Both the position numbers and the translations under genes were made by a program. 64,000 bases of DNA from Dyella_B sp035503745 (GTDB taxonomy: Bacteria > Pseudomonadota > Gammaproteobacteria > Xanthomonadales > Rhodanobacteraceae), in NCBI RefSeq assembly GCF_035503745.1, contig NZ_DATJTC010000027.1:1-64000 (forward strand), in the 5' to 3' direction. How positions within the stretch are numbered: the stretch's first letter is position 1; the number at the start of each line of letters is the position of its first letter. Below the pieces are notes generated by a model. That model saw only the letters and a program-made list of their open reading frames with translations. It searched no databases and was not told the origin of the DNA. This document shows, one piece after another, positions 42,224 through 50,407 of the stretch.

Positions 42224-42249
42224 CGTCCGCGTTCGACCTGAAGCGGACG
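42224..42249. repeat. GTCCGC/GCGGAC stem-loop after the YcxB-like gene
   Basis: CGTCCGC (42224-42230) pairs with GCGGACG (42243-42249) across 12 bases, directly after the stop codon. Similar to 25379-25402. It may double as a transcription stop. Confidence 0.45.
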
Positions 42250-42394
42250 TCTTAGCCTCACCAGACCAAGCCTAACTAGCCCGTTCCGTGGAAAAATGCC
42301 CATGAGCGGCATCGTGTCGCGTCGTAGTAAGCGCCCAGCTACCCGTAATAGAATGTCCCGCACTGCGGTTTCGCCGCTGCTTTAGGGATTTATC

Positions 42395-42772
42395 GTGCTC
42401 CGTGCGAAGGGCCCACAACGGTACGTGGCATGGCTGGCGATGCTGGCCATGGCGCTTATTGTGGTCGTGCCGCTCGTTACCCGGCTGATACCGGGTGCCC
42501 AGACCATGGGCGCCGACGATGCGTCCTGCCCCTACCATTCGGCCGCAGATTCCGCCCATTCGCGCTCGCCGCACATGCCTGCCCACCCGATGGAGTGGTG
42601 CGGCTACTGTTGCCTGCTGCACCATAATCCGTTGCTTGGCTCAGAAACGGTGGTTCATTGGGTCGCCGTGGTGCTGCCCGCCGTCATTCCGGCTCCGCAT
42701 GCGGCATTAGACGCTCCCCACCTTTTGCGGCTCAGCGCCGATCCTCGCGGGCCGCCGGTCGAATTGAGCTAA
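42395..42772 (+). CDS. DUF2946 family protein
   Basis: 125 residues from a GTG at 42395. An N-terminal helix (YVAWLAMLAMALIVVVPLV) precedes a His/Cys-rich segment: CPYHSAADSAHSRSPHMPAH followed by WCGYCCLLHH, typical of DUF2946. A second hydrophobic segment follows. Such clustered His, Met and Cys suggest metal (often copper) handling at the periplasmic face, an inference. It is followed by a CxxCxC outer-membrane barrel gene and a TlpA-like thioredoxin, which also fits envelope redox or metal chemistry. Confidence 0.72.
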   Translation: MLRAKGPQRYVAWLAMLAMALIVVVPLVTRLIPGAQTMGADDASCPYHSAADSAHSRSPHMPAHPMEWCGYCCLLHHNPLLGSETVVHWVAVVLPAVIPAPHAALDAPHLLRLSADPRGPPVELS

Positions 42773-42928
42773 AACGGCCTTAACCCCGCCGCGGCCGCAT
42801 CGCGGTCGTTAGCGCCGTACCCGCCTATCCATTCGCCTCAGCCGCAATCGGCCAGGATTGCGTCAGTTTGGCGTAAGGATTCGACTGCCACCACTCATCG
42901 GTGATCGACCTTGCGTCGATCCCGATCC

Positions 42929-44068
42929 ATGGATCAATCAAGCGTGCCCTACTCAAACACTATCCAAGACGCTCCCGCCGGCGCCCAGCGGCGGCGTCGG
43001 CAATATCCCTATTTGCCCACGAAGTTGATCGTTTCGCACACAGCATGCGTGGCTTTATTGCTGCTTCCGCTGGGAGCGCAGGCATGCGCAACCTGCGGCT
43101 GCACGCTGAGCACCGATGCCGCAACGGGCTATTCCACCGCATCAGGCTGGCGCGTGAACGTGGACTACACCTTCATCGACCAGAACCAGTTGCGGCACGC
43201 AAGCAGCACCGCTACGCCCGAACAAGTCGTCAATCAGCCCTCCGCCCCTTCATTGGGAGGCGGCGAAATTGAACGGGGTACGATCAACCGTTACATCAAT
43301 GTCTCGGCAACTTATCGATTCAATGCAGACTGGGGCGTCACTTTCCTGCTGCCTTATGTCATTCGCGACCACTCCACCTACGGCACGCAGCTGGCGCCGT
43401 ACACACCCAGCGAGAGCGCACCGAATCAGATCAGCGATGCACACGTGTCGGGAGTCGGCGACGGCAAGATCATCGCCAGCTACCAGGGATTTCTGCCGAC
43501 CCACAACCTGGGTATACAATTGGGCGTCAAGCTGCCCACCGGCGATTACGGTGGCCAAGACATCAACGGAAACCTGGTGGGTCACCCGGTGACGTTCAAA
43601 ACAGGCCCCGGTCTTGGCCAGTCTCTGGACACCAGCCTGCAGGCCGGCACGGGCAGCACCGATCTGATCATCGGCGGCTATTATTTCCAGCCGGTCAGCC
43701 AGAATTTCGATGCTTTCGTGAATGGTCAATTCCAGGCGGCGGTGAAAGAAAACCTGGACCAGCCCGGTGCCGATTTCCGCCCCGGCAACACCACGACCAT
43801 CAGTTTTGGCGTGCGCTATGAGAAGCATGCCAACTGGGTGCCGCAGTTGCAGATCAATTGGCTGCACAAGATGGCCGACCAGGGTTTCTTGTCCGATCAC
43901 CCGGATACCGAAGGCGAAGTGGCTTACCTGAGTCCGGGCATCAGTGGCAGCCTGAGTAAAAATTTACAGCTGTATGCCTTTGTGCAGGTGCCCGTTTACA
44001 GCCATTTACAAGGCTACCAGCTGTTTCCCGGATGGACCGGTACGGTTGGCTTGAGCATGAAACTATGA
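42929..44068 (+). CDS. Outer-membrane beta-barrel 'transporter' with CxxCxC N-terminus
   Basis: About 379 residues. A long N-region and a hydrophobic core (ACVALLLLPLGAQA) are followed at once by CATCGCTLS. After it alternate beta strands of an outer-membrane barrel (WRVNVDYTFID, INVSATYRFNADWGVTFLLPY, GIQLGVKLPTGDYGG), ending in the barrel signature VGLSMKL. It resembles the PF13557-type putative transporters that begin with a CxCGC motif. Cargo unknown. The start is uncertain: ATG 42929 has no good ribosome site and TTG 42911 is an alternative. Confidence 0.72.
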   Translation: MDQSSVPYSNTIQDAPAGAQRRRRQYPYLPTKLIVSHTACVALLLLPLGAQACATCGCTLSTDAATGYSTASGWRVNVDYTFIDQNQLRHASSTATPEQVVNQPSAPSLGGGEIERGTINRYINVSATYRFNADWGVTFLLPYVIRDHSTYGTQLAPYTPSESAPNQISDAHVSGVGDGKIIASYQGFLPTHNLGIQLGVKLPTGDYGGQDINGNLVGHPVTFKTGPGLGQSLDTSLQAGTGSTDLIIGGYYFQPVSQNFDAFVNGQFQAAVKENLDQPGADFRPGNTTTISFGVRYEKHANWVPQLQINWLHKMADQGFLSDHPDTEGEVAYLSPGISGSLSKNLQLYAFVQVPVYSHLQGYQLFPGWTGTVGLSMKL

Positions 44069-44123
44069 CGGCAACAGCCGGTCGGATGTTCTGATTTACC
44101 TATAACCAAACCAAGCACAGGCA

Positions 44124-44651
44124 ATGTTTAACGGCATTCACTCTCTACGGCACCGAATCACGCTTGCGATCGCGCTTGCGATCGTGATGTGCCCGTTGCA
44201 TGCCAACAGTCTTGCGGTGGGGAAACCTGCGCCGATGATCACTTTGAATACGCTCGACGGCCAGCATGTTTCACTGGCGGACCTGCATGGCAAGGTAGTG
44301 ATCGTCACGTTCTGGGCGACCTGGTGCGGCCCCTGCCGCGAAGAATTGCCGCTGCTGTCACACTTTGCCAGCAAGCATGCCAAGGATGGCCTGGTGGTAC
44401 TTGGTTTCAGCCTGGACAGCCCGGATGATTTGAAGCAGGTGCAATCGGTTGCCGATACACTGAGCTTCAAAGTCGGCCTTCTCGGCGACCCCCACGTTCC
44501 CGGCTATGGGCGCATCTGGCGCTTGCCGGTCAGCTTTACGGTGGACCGCAACGGATTGCTCGTCGACAATGGCTGGGAGGATAAAAACCCCGCCTGGACC
44601 CAGGCGCGGCTACAGAGCCTGGTGCTGCCGCTGTTGCGCTCATCGCCATGA
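44124..44651 (+). CDS. TlpA/ResA-like periplasmic thioredoxin
   Basis: 175 residues: signal peptide (ITLAIALAIVMCPLHANS), then an AhpC/TSA-type thioredoxin fold with the redox motif WATWCGPCREELPLL (about residues 70-84) and cis-Pro loop RLPVSFTVDRNGLLV. A membrane-tethered or soluble periplasmic reductant is expected, possibly keeping the CxxCxC protein or heme/metal sites reduced. The gap from the barrel gene is 55 bases, so co-transcription is likely. Confidence 0.87.
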   Translation: MFNGIHSLRHRITLAIALAIVMCPLHANSLAVGKPAPMITLNTLDGQHVSLADLHGKVVIVTFWATWCGPCREELPLLSHFASKHAKDGLVVLGFSLDSPDDLKQVQSVADTLSFKVGLLGDPHVPGYGRIWRLPVSFTVDRNGLLVDNGWEDKNPAWTQARLQSLVLPLLRSSP

Positions 44652-44709
44652 TTATCCCAGTACCACGATGCGCTCCGTTCTTGGCGGCGGCTGCCCATAG
44701 GAAATCGAT

Positions 44710-45597
44710 ATGAAAACAAACATCAAAGCTGGATCAGAAGACCACAAGGCGCTTTTCTGCAAGCAGTTCATCGATACGTATCAGGATTACGATCCCAGTA
44801 CGCTGCCCTGGCCGGAACTCAGCGATAAGGACTTGGAACGGCTGCGCGGCGTGCCCTTCTGGCAGGAGGTGTACCACACCGAGCGCCGCGCCGGCGCGAT
44901 CGTGGATGCGTTCACCCCGCACGTGGCCGATCCGGTCGTGCGTGAAGCGATCGCCTTGCAGGGGTTCGAGGAACGCCGGCACGCGGACCTGATCCGCGTG
45001 ATGATCGAGCGCTACGGCATCGATGCGACCGCCCAGCCGCTGGAAGACCTGCCGGCCGATCTGGAAACAGCCTTCATCGACTTCGGTTTCGGCGAGTGCC
45101 TGGATTCGTTTCTTGGATTCGGCGCGTTCAAGACCGCTCGCCAATCCGAATTCCTGCCGGACAAGCTGTTCGACATCTTCGATACGCTGATGTTCGAAGA
45201 AACACGGCATATCGTGTTTTTCATCAACTACATGGCCTGGCGCGAGCGACAGCGCGGACTCGGGCCGATTCGTCGCGCGGTGAAGTCGCTGCGTTTCTAC
45301 GGACGCGCCGGCGGCCGGCTGGTGGGCATGGTCAAGCGCGGCCAGGAACCCAACGACGGCAAGGATTTTGCCGTCACTCAAACCAGCATGTTCCTGGAGG
45401 GGTTCTCGTTTACGCGATTCGTCGAAGATTGCTATCGCGAGAACGCACGCCGCATGAGCGCATTCGATCCGGAGCTGATGCAGCCGCGCTTGCTGCCGTC
45501 CATCGCCGGCATGGCGCTGCGCGGCATGAAGGCATGGGATGCCGCGCGTCCCTGGCGCAAATCCAAGCCCAAGGAAGCGCAACGCGAGGCGGCCTGA
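44710..45597 (+). CDS. Ferritin-like di-iron protein
   Basis: 295 residues, soluble, all-helical. Two metal-ligand motifs are readable: GFEERRHADLI near residue 84 and FEETRHIVFFINY near residue 160, the ExxRH pairs of ferritin-like di-iron oxygenases or hydrolases. This suggests an oxidase or hydroxylase on a lipid-like or small substrate. Basic C-terminus (RKSKPKEAQREA). It lies in a row of co-oriented genes with short gaps (58 bases after the thioredoxin), including a fatty-acid-hydroxylase-superfamily enzyme 2.5 kb on, so a common lipid modification pathway is possible. Confidence 0.75.
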   Translation: MKTNIKAGSEDHKALFCKQFIDTYQDYDPSTLPWPELSDKDLERLRGVPFWQEVYHTERRAGAIVDAFTPHVADPVVREAIALQGFEERRHADLIRVMIERYGIDATAQPLEDLPADLETAFIDFGFGECLDSFLGFGAFKTARQSEFLPDKLFDIFDTLMFEETRHIVFFINYMAWRERQRGLGPIRRAVKSLRFYGRAGGRLVGMVKRGQEPNDGKDFAVTQTSMFLEGFSFTRFVEDCYRENARRMSAFDPELMQPRLLPSIAGMALRGMKAWDAARPWRKSKPKEAQREAA

Positions 45598-45628
45598 TCC
45601 AGGCCAGTCACGCGCAAGAGGCGTACCC

Positions 45629-45739
45629 ATGGAAACCTTATGGATGCTAAGCATGCTCGGCAGCCTGGTTCCACCACTGCTGGCCTTGCCAATAGTGTGG
45701 CGCGTTCCTAAAGCCGGGCGCATGCGCCCGGCTGCATAA
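45629..45739 (+). CDS. Very small hydrophobic protein
   Basis: 36 residues, METLWMLSMLGSLVPPLLAL followed by a basic tail. AGAGG is 7 bases ahead of the ATG, and the gene fits between the ferritin-like and SGNH genes with 31- and 8-base gaps. It would be a single-helix membrane peptide. Too short to identify; kept because of spacing and ribosome site. Confidence 0.45.
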   Translation: METLWMLSMLGSLVPPLLALPIVWRVPKAGRMRPAA

Positions 45740-45747
45740 CGAGCAAG

Positions 45748-47079
45748 ATGATGTCTGAAGAAAACCATGCATGCGTAGCCCCGCGCCACGGTGAATGCGG
45801 CTCGCATCGAGTCACGGCGCCATGGGTACGGCACGTCCTGGCAATGGTGCTGTTGACGGGGGCGGCGCTCTCATCCAGCTTCGCACGGGCAGCCGACAGC
45901 GAACGCTGGGTGGCCGCCTGGACCACGTCGCTGCAGGCGATCCCGCAACTCAGCCATCCACCGCCGTTGTATCGGGCACCGGATGTCAGTGGCCGCACGC
46001 TGCGGCAGATTGTTTATCCGACGCTCGACGGCAACATGCTGCGCATCCGTATCAGCAACCGTTATGCGCGCGAACCACTGCGCATCCTGGCCGTAAAAAT
46101 CGCAGCTTCCGCACGAGGCACTGCCGCCACGGACGGGGAAAGTGTGGCGGTAACGTTTGCAGGCGCCTCACGTGCCACCCTTGCTCCCGATGCGGATATC
46201 GAAAGCGATGCGGTGCACTTGCCCGTACATCGCGGGAAGCCGTACGCAGTGAGCATCTACCTGGGGCAAGGACAACATCTGCAGGCGTGGCATCGTGTGG
46301 CCAGTCAGTTCAACTATCTTTCCTCGCCAGGCGATCACACACAGGACAGTTCGGCGGCCGCGTTCCGTTCGCGCATCACGCAATGGGCATGGCTTGCTAC
46401 CGTCTCGGTCGCTTCGCCTTCGGCCAGAAGTATTCTTGCAATCGGTGACTCCATCACCGACGGCATGGCCTCCAGTCTCGGCATGAACCATCGCTGGCCC
46501 GACGATCTGGCGCGCCGCGTAGCGAAGGAAGGGTACGGTCCGGTCGCCGTATTGAATGCCGGGATCAGCGGCAATCGCCTACTGTCCGATTCGCCATGTT
46601 ATGGGGAAAGCCTCTCCTCCCGATTCGAGCGGACCTTGGCGGACACCCCTGGCGTGCAGTCGGTCGTTGTCCTGATCGGCATCAACGACATCAACTTCGC
46701 CCACATGCCGCCCCGCCGGGTCCTGGATTGTGACGCACCGCATACGTTGGTGAGCGTGTCGAGCCTTATCGCCGGCTATCAGGCACTGGCGGCCACGGCG
46801 CATCGACACCATGTGCGGTTGTTTATCGGCACCTTGACCCCTGCAAGCCTGCCTGCGGAGCGGGAGGCCATTCGTGCCGGCGTGAATCGCTGGATTCGCG
46901 CAGGCAGAGGTTTCGACGGGGTGATCGATTTCGACGCTGCGTTGCGCGATCCCGCGCAACCGCAGCGCCTGCGTACCGTCTACGACAGCGGCGACCATAT
47001 CCATCCTAGCGATGCAGGATATGCCGCGATGGCGCAAGCAGTGCCATGGCGTACCGTGCTGGAGGCATCGCCGCGATGA
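45748..47079 (+). CDS. Secreted SGNH/GDSL hydrolase
   Basis: 443 residues. Signal peptide with hydrophobic HVLAMVLLTGAALSSSFARA (cleavage about residue 50). An N-terminal beta domain of about 180 residues is followed by the SGNH core: block I ILAIGDSITDG with the nucleophile Ser, block II NAGISGNRLL, block III VVLIGINDI, and block V SGDHIHPSDAGY with the catalytic Asp/His. Expected to deacylate a polysaccharide or lipid outside the cell. ATG 45748 or the adjacent ATG 45751. Likely part of the co-directional run 44.1-49.2 kb. Confidence 0.88.
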   Translation: MMSEENHACVAPRHGECGSHRVTAPWVRHVLAMVLLTGAALSSSFARAADSERWVAAWTTSLQAIPQLSHPPPLYRAPDVSGRTLRQIVYPTLDGNMLRIRISNRYAREPLRILAVKIAASARGTAATDGESVAVTFAGASRATLAPDADIESDAVHLPVHRGKPYAVSIYLGQGQHLQAWHRVASQFNYLSSPGDHTQDSSAAAFRSRITQWAWLATVSVASPSARSILAIGDSITDGMASSLGMNHRWPDDLARRVAKEGYGPVAVLNAGISGNRLLSDSPCYGESLSSRFERTLADTPGVQSVVVLIGINDINFAHMPPRRVLDCDAPHTLVSVSSLIAGYQALAATAHRHHVRLFIGTLTPASLPAEREAIRAGVNRWIRAGRGFDGVIDFDAALRDPAQPQRLRTVYDSGDHIHPSDAGYAAMAQAVPWRTVLEASPR

Positions 47080-47109
47080 CCATGCCCAAGCACGTTGATC
47101 CATCTTTCC

Positions 47110-48123
47110 ATGCGTAATTCTATGCCGATGCCATACCTCCACCGCGTGGCCTGCTACACCCTGGGATGCGTGTTCGCCCTGATCGGCCTGCGCGCCCGGG
47201 CCACAGACCAGGTGATCGTGCTCGACTCGGCCCAAGCCCAAATCACCTTGATCGATCCGGTCACGCACAAGGTCACCGGCGTCATCCCGGCCGGCAAAGA
47301 GCCGCACCACTTGATGATTACGCCCGACCACCGTTCGCTGATCATCGCCAACTCGGTTTCCAATAGCCTGCTGTTCGTCGATCCGCACACCGGGCAAATT
47401 CAACACACGCTCGAAGGCGTGGAAGATCCTTACCAGCTTGCCTTTTCACCCGACCATAAGTGGTTCGTCACGGCAGCGCTGCGCCTTAACCGGGTGGACA
47501 TCTATCACTACGACGGCAAGAACTTCACCATCGCCAAGCGTATTCCGCTTGCCGATATCCCCAGCCATCTCAATTTTTCTCCGGATGGACAGTTGGTATT
47601 CGTTACCCTGCAGGGTTCTGGCGAACTGGCCGCAATCAACCTCGCCACCCAGACACTGGCCTGGCGCATGCCTGTCGGCCGGGCGCCCGCTGGCATCTGG
47701 GTGGTTCCCGACAGCAACGACCTGCTGATAGGCATGACCGGCGAAGACGACGTGGCCGTTGTCGACTGGAGCAAACGCCAGGTGATCAAGCGCATTCCCA
47801 CCGGTCGTGGCGCGCACAACTTCCGCTCGCTGGACGATGGCGTACACGTGGCGGTGAGCAACCGTGTCGCCGATACCATCAGCCTTATCGACTACCGCAC
47901 GCTTACCCGGTCGTCCGATATCACGGGGCTGCTGCCCGGCCCGGACGATATGGAACTGAGCGCCGACCGTAAATACTTGTGGGTCACCTTTCGCTTTGCC
48001 CGCCATGTCGGTGTGATCGACATGACCACCGGCAAGCTGATCGACACGATCGCCGTTGGGCGCTCGCCACACGGGATCTATTTTTTCGACCGTGCCCCCG
48101 TAATCAGTCCAAATCCGGATTGA
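47110..48123 (+). CDS. YncE-like secreted beta-propeller
   Basis: About 337 residues, signal peptide (VACYTLGCVFALIGLRARA) then seven-bladed-propeller repeats: QVIVLDSAQAQITLIDPVT, GVIPAGKEPHHLMITPD, LIIANSVSNSLLFVD, HLNFSPDGQLVFVTLQ, GRAPAGIWVVPDSNDLL, RHVGVIDMTTGKLIDTI and GRSPHGIYFF. YVTN/YncE-type repeats of this kind bind DNA or small ligands or act as periplasmic scaffolds. The start among ATG 47110, 47122 and TTG 47095 is not decided by a ribosome site. Confidence 0.8.
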   Translation: MRNSMPMPYLHRVACYTLGCVFALIGLRARATDQVIVLDSAQAQITLIDPVTHKVTGVIPAGKEPHHLMITPDHRSLIIANSVSNSLLFVDPHTGQIQHTLEGVEDPYQLAFSPDHKWFVTAALRLNRVDIYHYDGKNFTIAKRIPLADIPSHLNFSPDGQLVFVTLQGSGELAAINLATQTLAWRMPVGRAPAGIWVVPDSNDLLIGMTGEDDVAVVDWSKRQVIKRIPTGRGAHNFRSLDDGVHVAVSNRVADTISLIDYRTLTRSSDITGLLPGPDDMELSADRKYLWVTFRFARHVGVIDMTTGKLIDTIAVGRSPHGIYFFDRAPVISPNPD

Positions 48124-48146
48124 CCCGTGGAAAAGGTACAAGCGCG

Positions 48147-49151
48147 ATGATTCCGGACATCTTGCAGGGCGTTCTTAACGGCATCGGCTCGGTGCAAACG
48201 ATGCTGTTTACCGATGTCGTACAGCCGGCCCTGTACCACTTCGGCTTCATGGACTACGACGAAGACGCCTACGATGCCATTTATTGGGTACTGGTCGGTG
48301 CGTTGCAGATCCTGTTTATGTACGCACTGCTCCGCCCGCTGGAAGCGTGGCGACCGGCGGAGCCCTGGAGCGACCGCAAAGCAACGCGGGTGGATATCCT
48401 GTACACCTGGATCACCAAACTGGGCCTGTTCAATCTCGTCTTCTTTGTGCTGCTGCAACCGGCCTTCGACCGCCTGCAAAGCAGCATGGTCCTGCATGGC
48501 ATCCCCACGATCGAACTGGACGCCATGTGGCCGGGACTTACCGACAGGCCGCTCGTGTCGTTCTTCCTTTACCTGATAGTGCTCGACTTCGCCGGCTACT
48601 GGTATCACCGCTGGCAGCACCGCTTCGGCGTGTGGTGGGAATTGCACGCCGTACATCACAGCCAGCGGCAGATGTCGCTGTGGACGGACGACCGCAACCA
48701 TGCGCTCGACACCCTGATCCAGTCGGCCTTTTTCGCCGCCCTCGCTTTGCTGATCGGCGTGGAGCCTTCGCAATATGTGTGGCTGGTTGCATTCAGCAAC
48801 CTCCTGCAAAGCGTGCAGCACATCAACGCACATCTGCCGTTTCGTTTCGGCTTGCGCCGGCTGCTGGTGAGCCCCGCCTTCCACCGCCGCCACCACGCCA
48901 TCGGCTATGGACATGAAGGCACGCACTACGGCTGCAACTTCGGCGTGCTCTTTCCATGGTGGGACATGCTATTCAAAACCGCGTCCTGGAATGAAGCACC
49001 CGAATCGACAGGCATACGCGACCAGCTTCAGGCACCGGCAGGCACGCAGCGCTGCTATGGGGAGGGTTGGTGGAGCCAGCAGTACCTGGCCTTCATGCGC
49101 ATTGCACAAAGAATGGGCCATTTAGGCCGCGGCAATGTCGTAAAAAATTAG
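48147..49151 (+). CDS. Fatty-acid hydroxylase/sterol-desaturase superfamily membrane enzyme
   Basis: 334 residues, membrane-integral di-iron enzyme. The eight-His cluster is visible: HRWQHRFG, HAVHHSQRQMS, and HRRHHAIGYGHEG with NAHLPF before it. Four or so hydrophobic helices surround these. Such enzymes insert oxygen into lipids (alkyl ethers, fatty acids, sterol-like hopanoid lipids). AAGG is 11 bases before the ATG. A frame opening at 47979 overlaps the propeller gene and is not needed. Co-directional with the di-iron and SGNH genes, hence a lipid-modification theme. Confidence 0.88.
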   Translation: MIPDILQGVLNGIGSVQTMLFTDVVQPALYHFGFMDYDEDAYDAIYWVLVGALQILFMYALLRPLEAWRPAEPWSDRKATRVDILYTWITKLGLFNLVFFVLLQPAFDRLQSSMVLHGIPTIELDAMWPGLTDRPLVSFFLYLIVLDFAGYWYHRWQHRFGVWWELHAVHHSQRQMSLWTDDRNHALDTLIQSAFFAALALLIGVEPSQYVWLVAFSNLLQSVQHINAHLPFRFGLRRLLVSPAFHRRHHAIGYGHEGTHYGCNFGVLFPWWDMLFKTASWNEAPESTGIRDQLQAPAGTQRCYGEGWWSQQYLAFMRIAQRMGHLGRGNVVKN

Positions 49152-50011
49152 GCCGCAATATCCTCCCGAGCGCGGCGCGATAACGCTCAAGCAACCGCCC
49201 CCGTTACGCTACGCACCCCTTACAACGTCCGATGTTCCATGTTCACTCTGCAAAAAGATCGCATGCTCAGCGGCGATGTCGACGACGAATGCGCAATTAA
49301 CGCGATACCCGCAAAACGGCCAAGACCAACCCGCGCATAGAGCCACTCTTGGCTTGCGCACCGTTAACCGGCCAGGGTCCCGGGTGCAACCCGGCTCGCA
49401 CGAAGCGCCGTGCCGAACACGGCACTGACGGAAAACACGGTGAAAGGCCACCTGATGCCTGGTCGCGCCCGCCTTAAGTCCATGGTTCATGGCTTGATCG
49501 GAACATCACATGAAAAGCATGACACCTCCTGCTTAAACCAGGCCATGATCAATGCATAGCAGATGGATGAACAGGCAAAAAGGACAAGCGCGAGGGTACT
49601 CCGACGCCTGCATTTGCCACCGACGCATTTGTCAGCCGAGTCGTCGCGCGCGGCCTGTCTGCCCCGCTTCGCCATTCGCTGCCCGCCGGCTTTGCCGCGC
49701 GGGTGGCCGACCGCGCACGTCAGCAAACGCCCCACCGGGAGTGAGATGGACTGCTAGCGACTGTCTGCGTTTTTCTCGCCCTTACATCCACGCTCCTGTG
49801 CGGACGATAGAAACCAGCTTTCCGCAGATCTCTCGATCGAAGGGCACCGCTTGGCCGCAGGGAACATATAGTCAACTGCATCCTTCGGATACAAATGAAC
49901 ATAGAAGCGCGCGACTGTACGTGTCTAATCAGCTAATGGGCGTAGGCGGCCCAGGCTCGGGTCCCGATACCTGATGTCATGCCCGAAGGCATGACACCGA
50001 GGCCTACACCA
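49152..50011. other. Long gene-free stretch with a REP-like hairpin
   Basis: About 860 bases without a supported gene. It holds a repeat-family hairpin near the end, 49975-49996, and GC-rich sequence resembling decayed coding in the first half. No transposase or tRNA is seen. Confidence 0.5.
49975..49996. repeat. REP-like hairpin of the GTCATGCC family
   Basis: TGTCATGCC (49975-49983) pairs perfectly with GGCATGACA (49988-49996) around a CGAA tetraloop, followed by CCG. Same family as 25972-26001 and 22622-22655. Confidence 0.6.
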
Positions 50012-50407
50012 TCAGCGCGCGAGCGACCCCGTGCACTGATCGTTGTCGCAAACAAAATCCACTTCGGACGACCTGCTTGCAAAGAGCGGAACGCCCAGCA
50101 CTTGGGCGACGGTCTTGCCGTTCTTCTCCAGCGACACCAGGTAGGTTCCGGGCAACAGCGAGTGGAGACTGTAGCGACCTTTGTCGTTGGGAGCCCCCTT
50201 GCGGGTAATGCCGTTGTCGCTGTGCACCGTAATGGTGCTGTCAGCGGGCGCCTTACCCATGATGCTGGAGCTGGTTGACTGCGCGTATGCAGCGTGAAAT
50301 GTGAAGGCACCGAATGCACCACAGGCTATGGCCGTCATGAGCTTGAGCGCGTGGCGGCGGCTTTGATGCCGATACGCAACGGTTGCGTTTTTTTGCATGG
50401 TCTTCAT
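50012..50407 (-). CDS. Stand-alone exported carboxypeptidase-regulatory-like domain
   Basis: 131 residues from ATG 50407. A signal peptide (LMTAIACGAFGAFTFHAAYAQ) is followed by a single small beta-sandwich: SSIMGKAPADSTITVHSDNG, NDKGRYSLHSLLPGTYLVSL. This is the domain usually found at the N-terminus of Oar-like TonB receptors and extracellular enzymes, here alone. It ends with a Cys pair (FVCDNDQCTG). It may be a remnant of a TonB receptor or a genuine small adhesin/regulator. Stop is at 50012, beside the REP-like hairpin. Confidence 0.6.
   Translation of the reverse strand: MKTMQKNATVAYRHQSRRHALKLMTAIACGAFGAFTFHAAYAQSTSSSIMGKAPADSTITVHSDNGITRKGAPNDKGRYSLHSLLPGTYLVSLEKNGKTVAQVLGVPLFASRSSEVDFVCDNDQCTGSLAR

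Noticed and set aside
49209..49490. Minus-strand 93-codon frame in the 49-kb gap
   Set aside because: Low-complexity translation, no ribosome site and no neighbour support.
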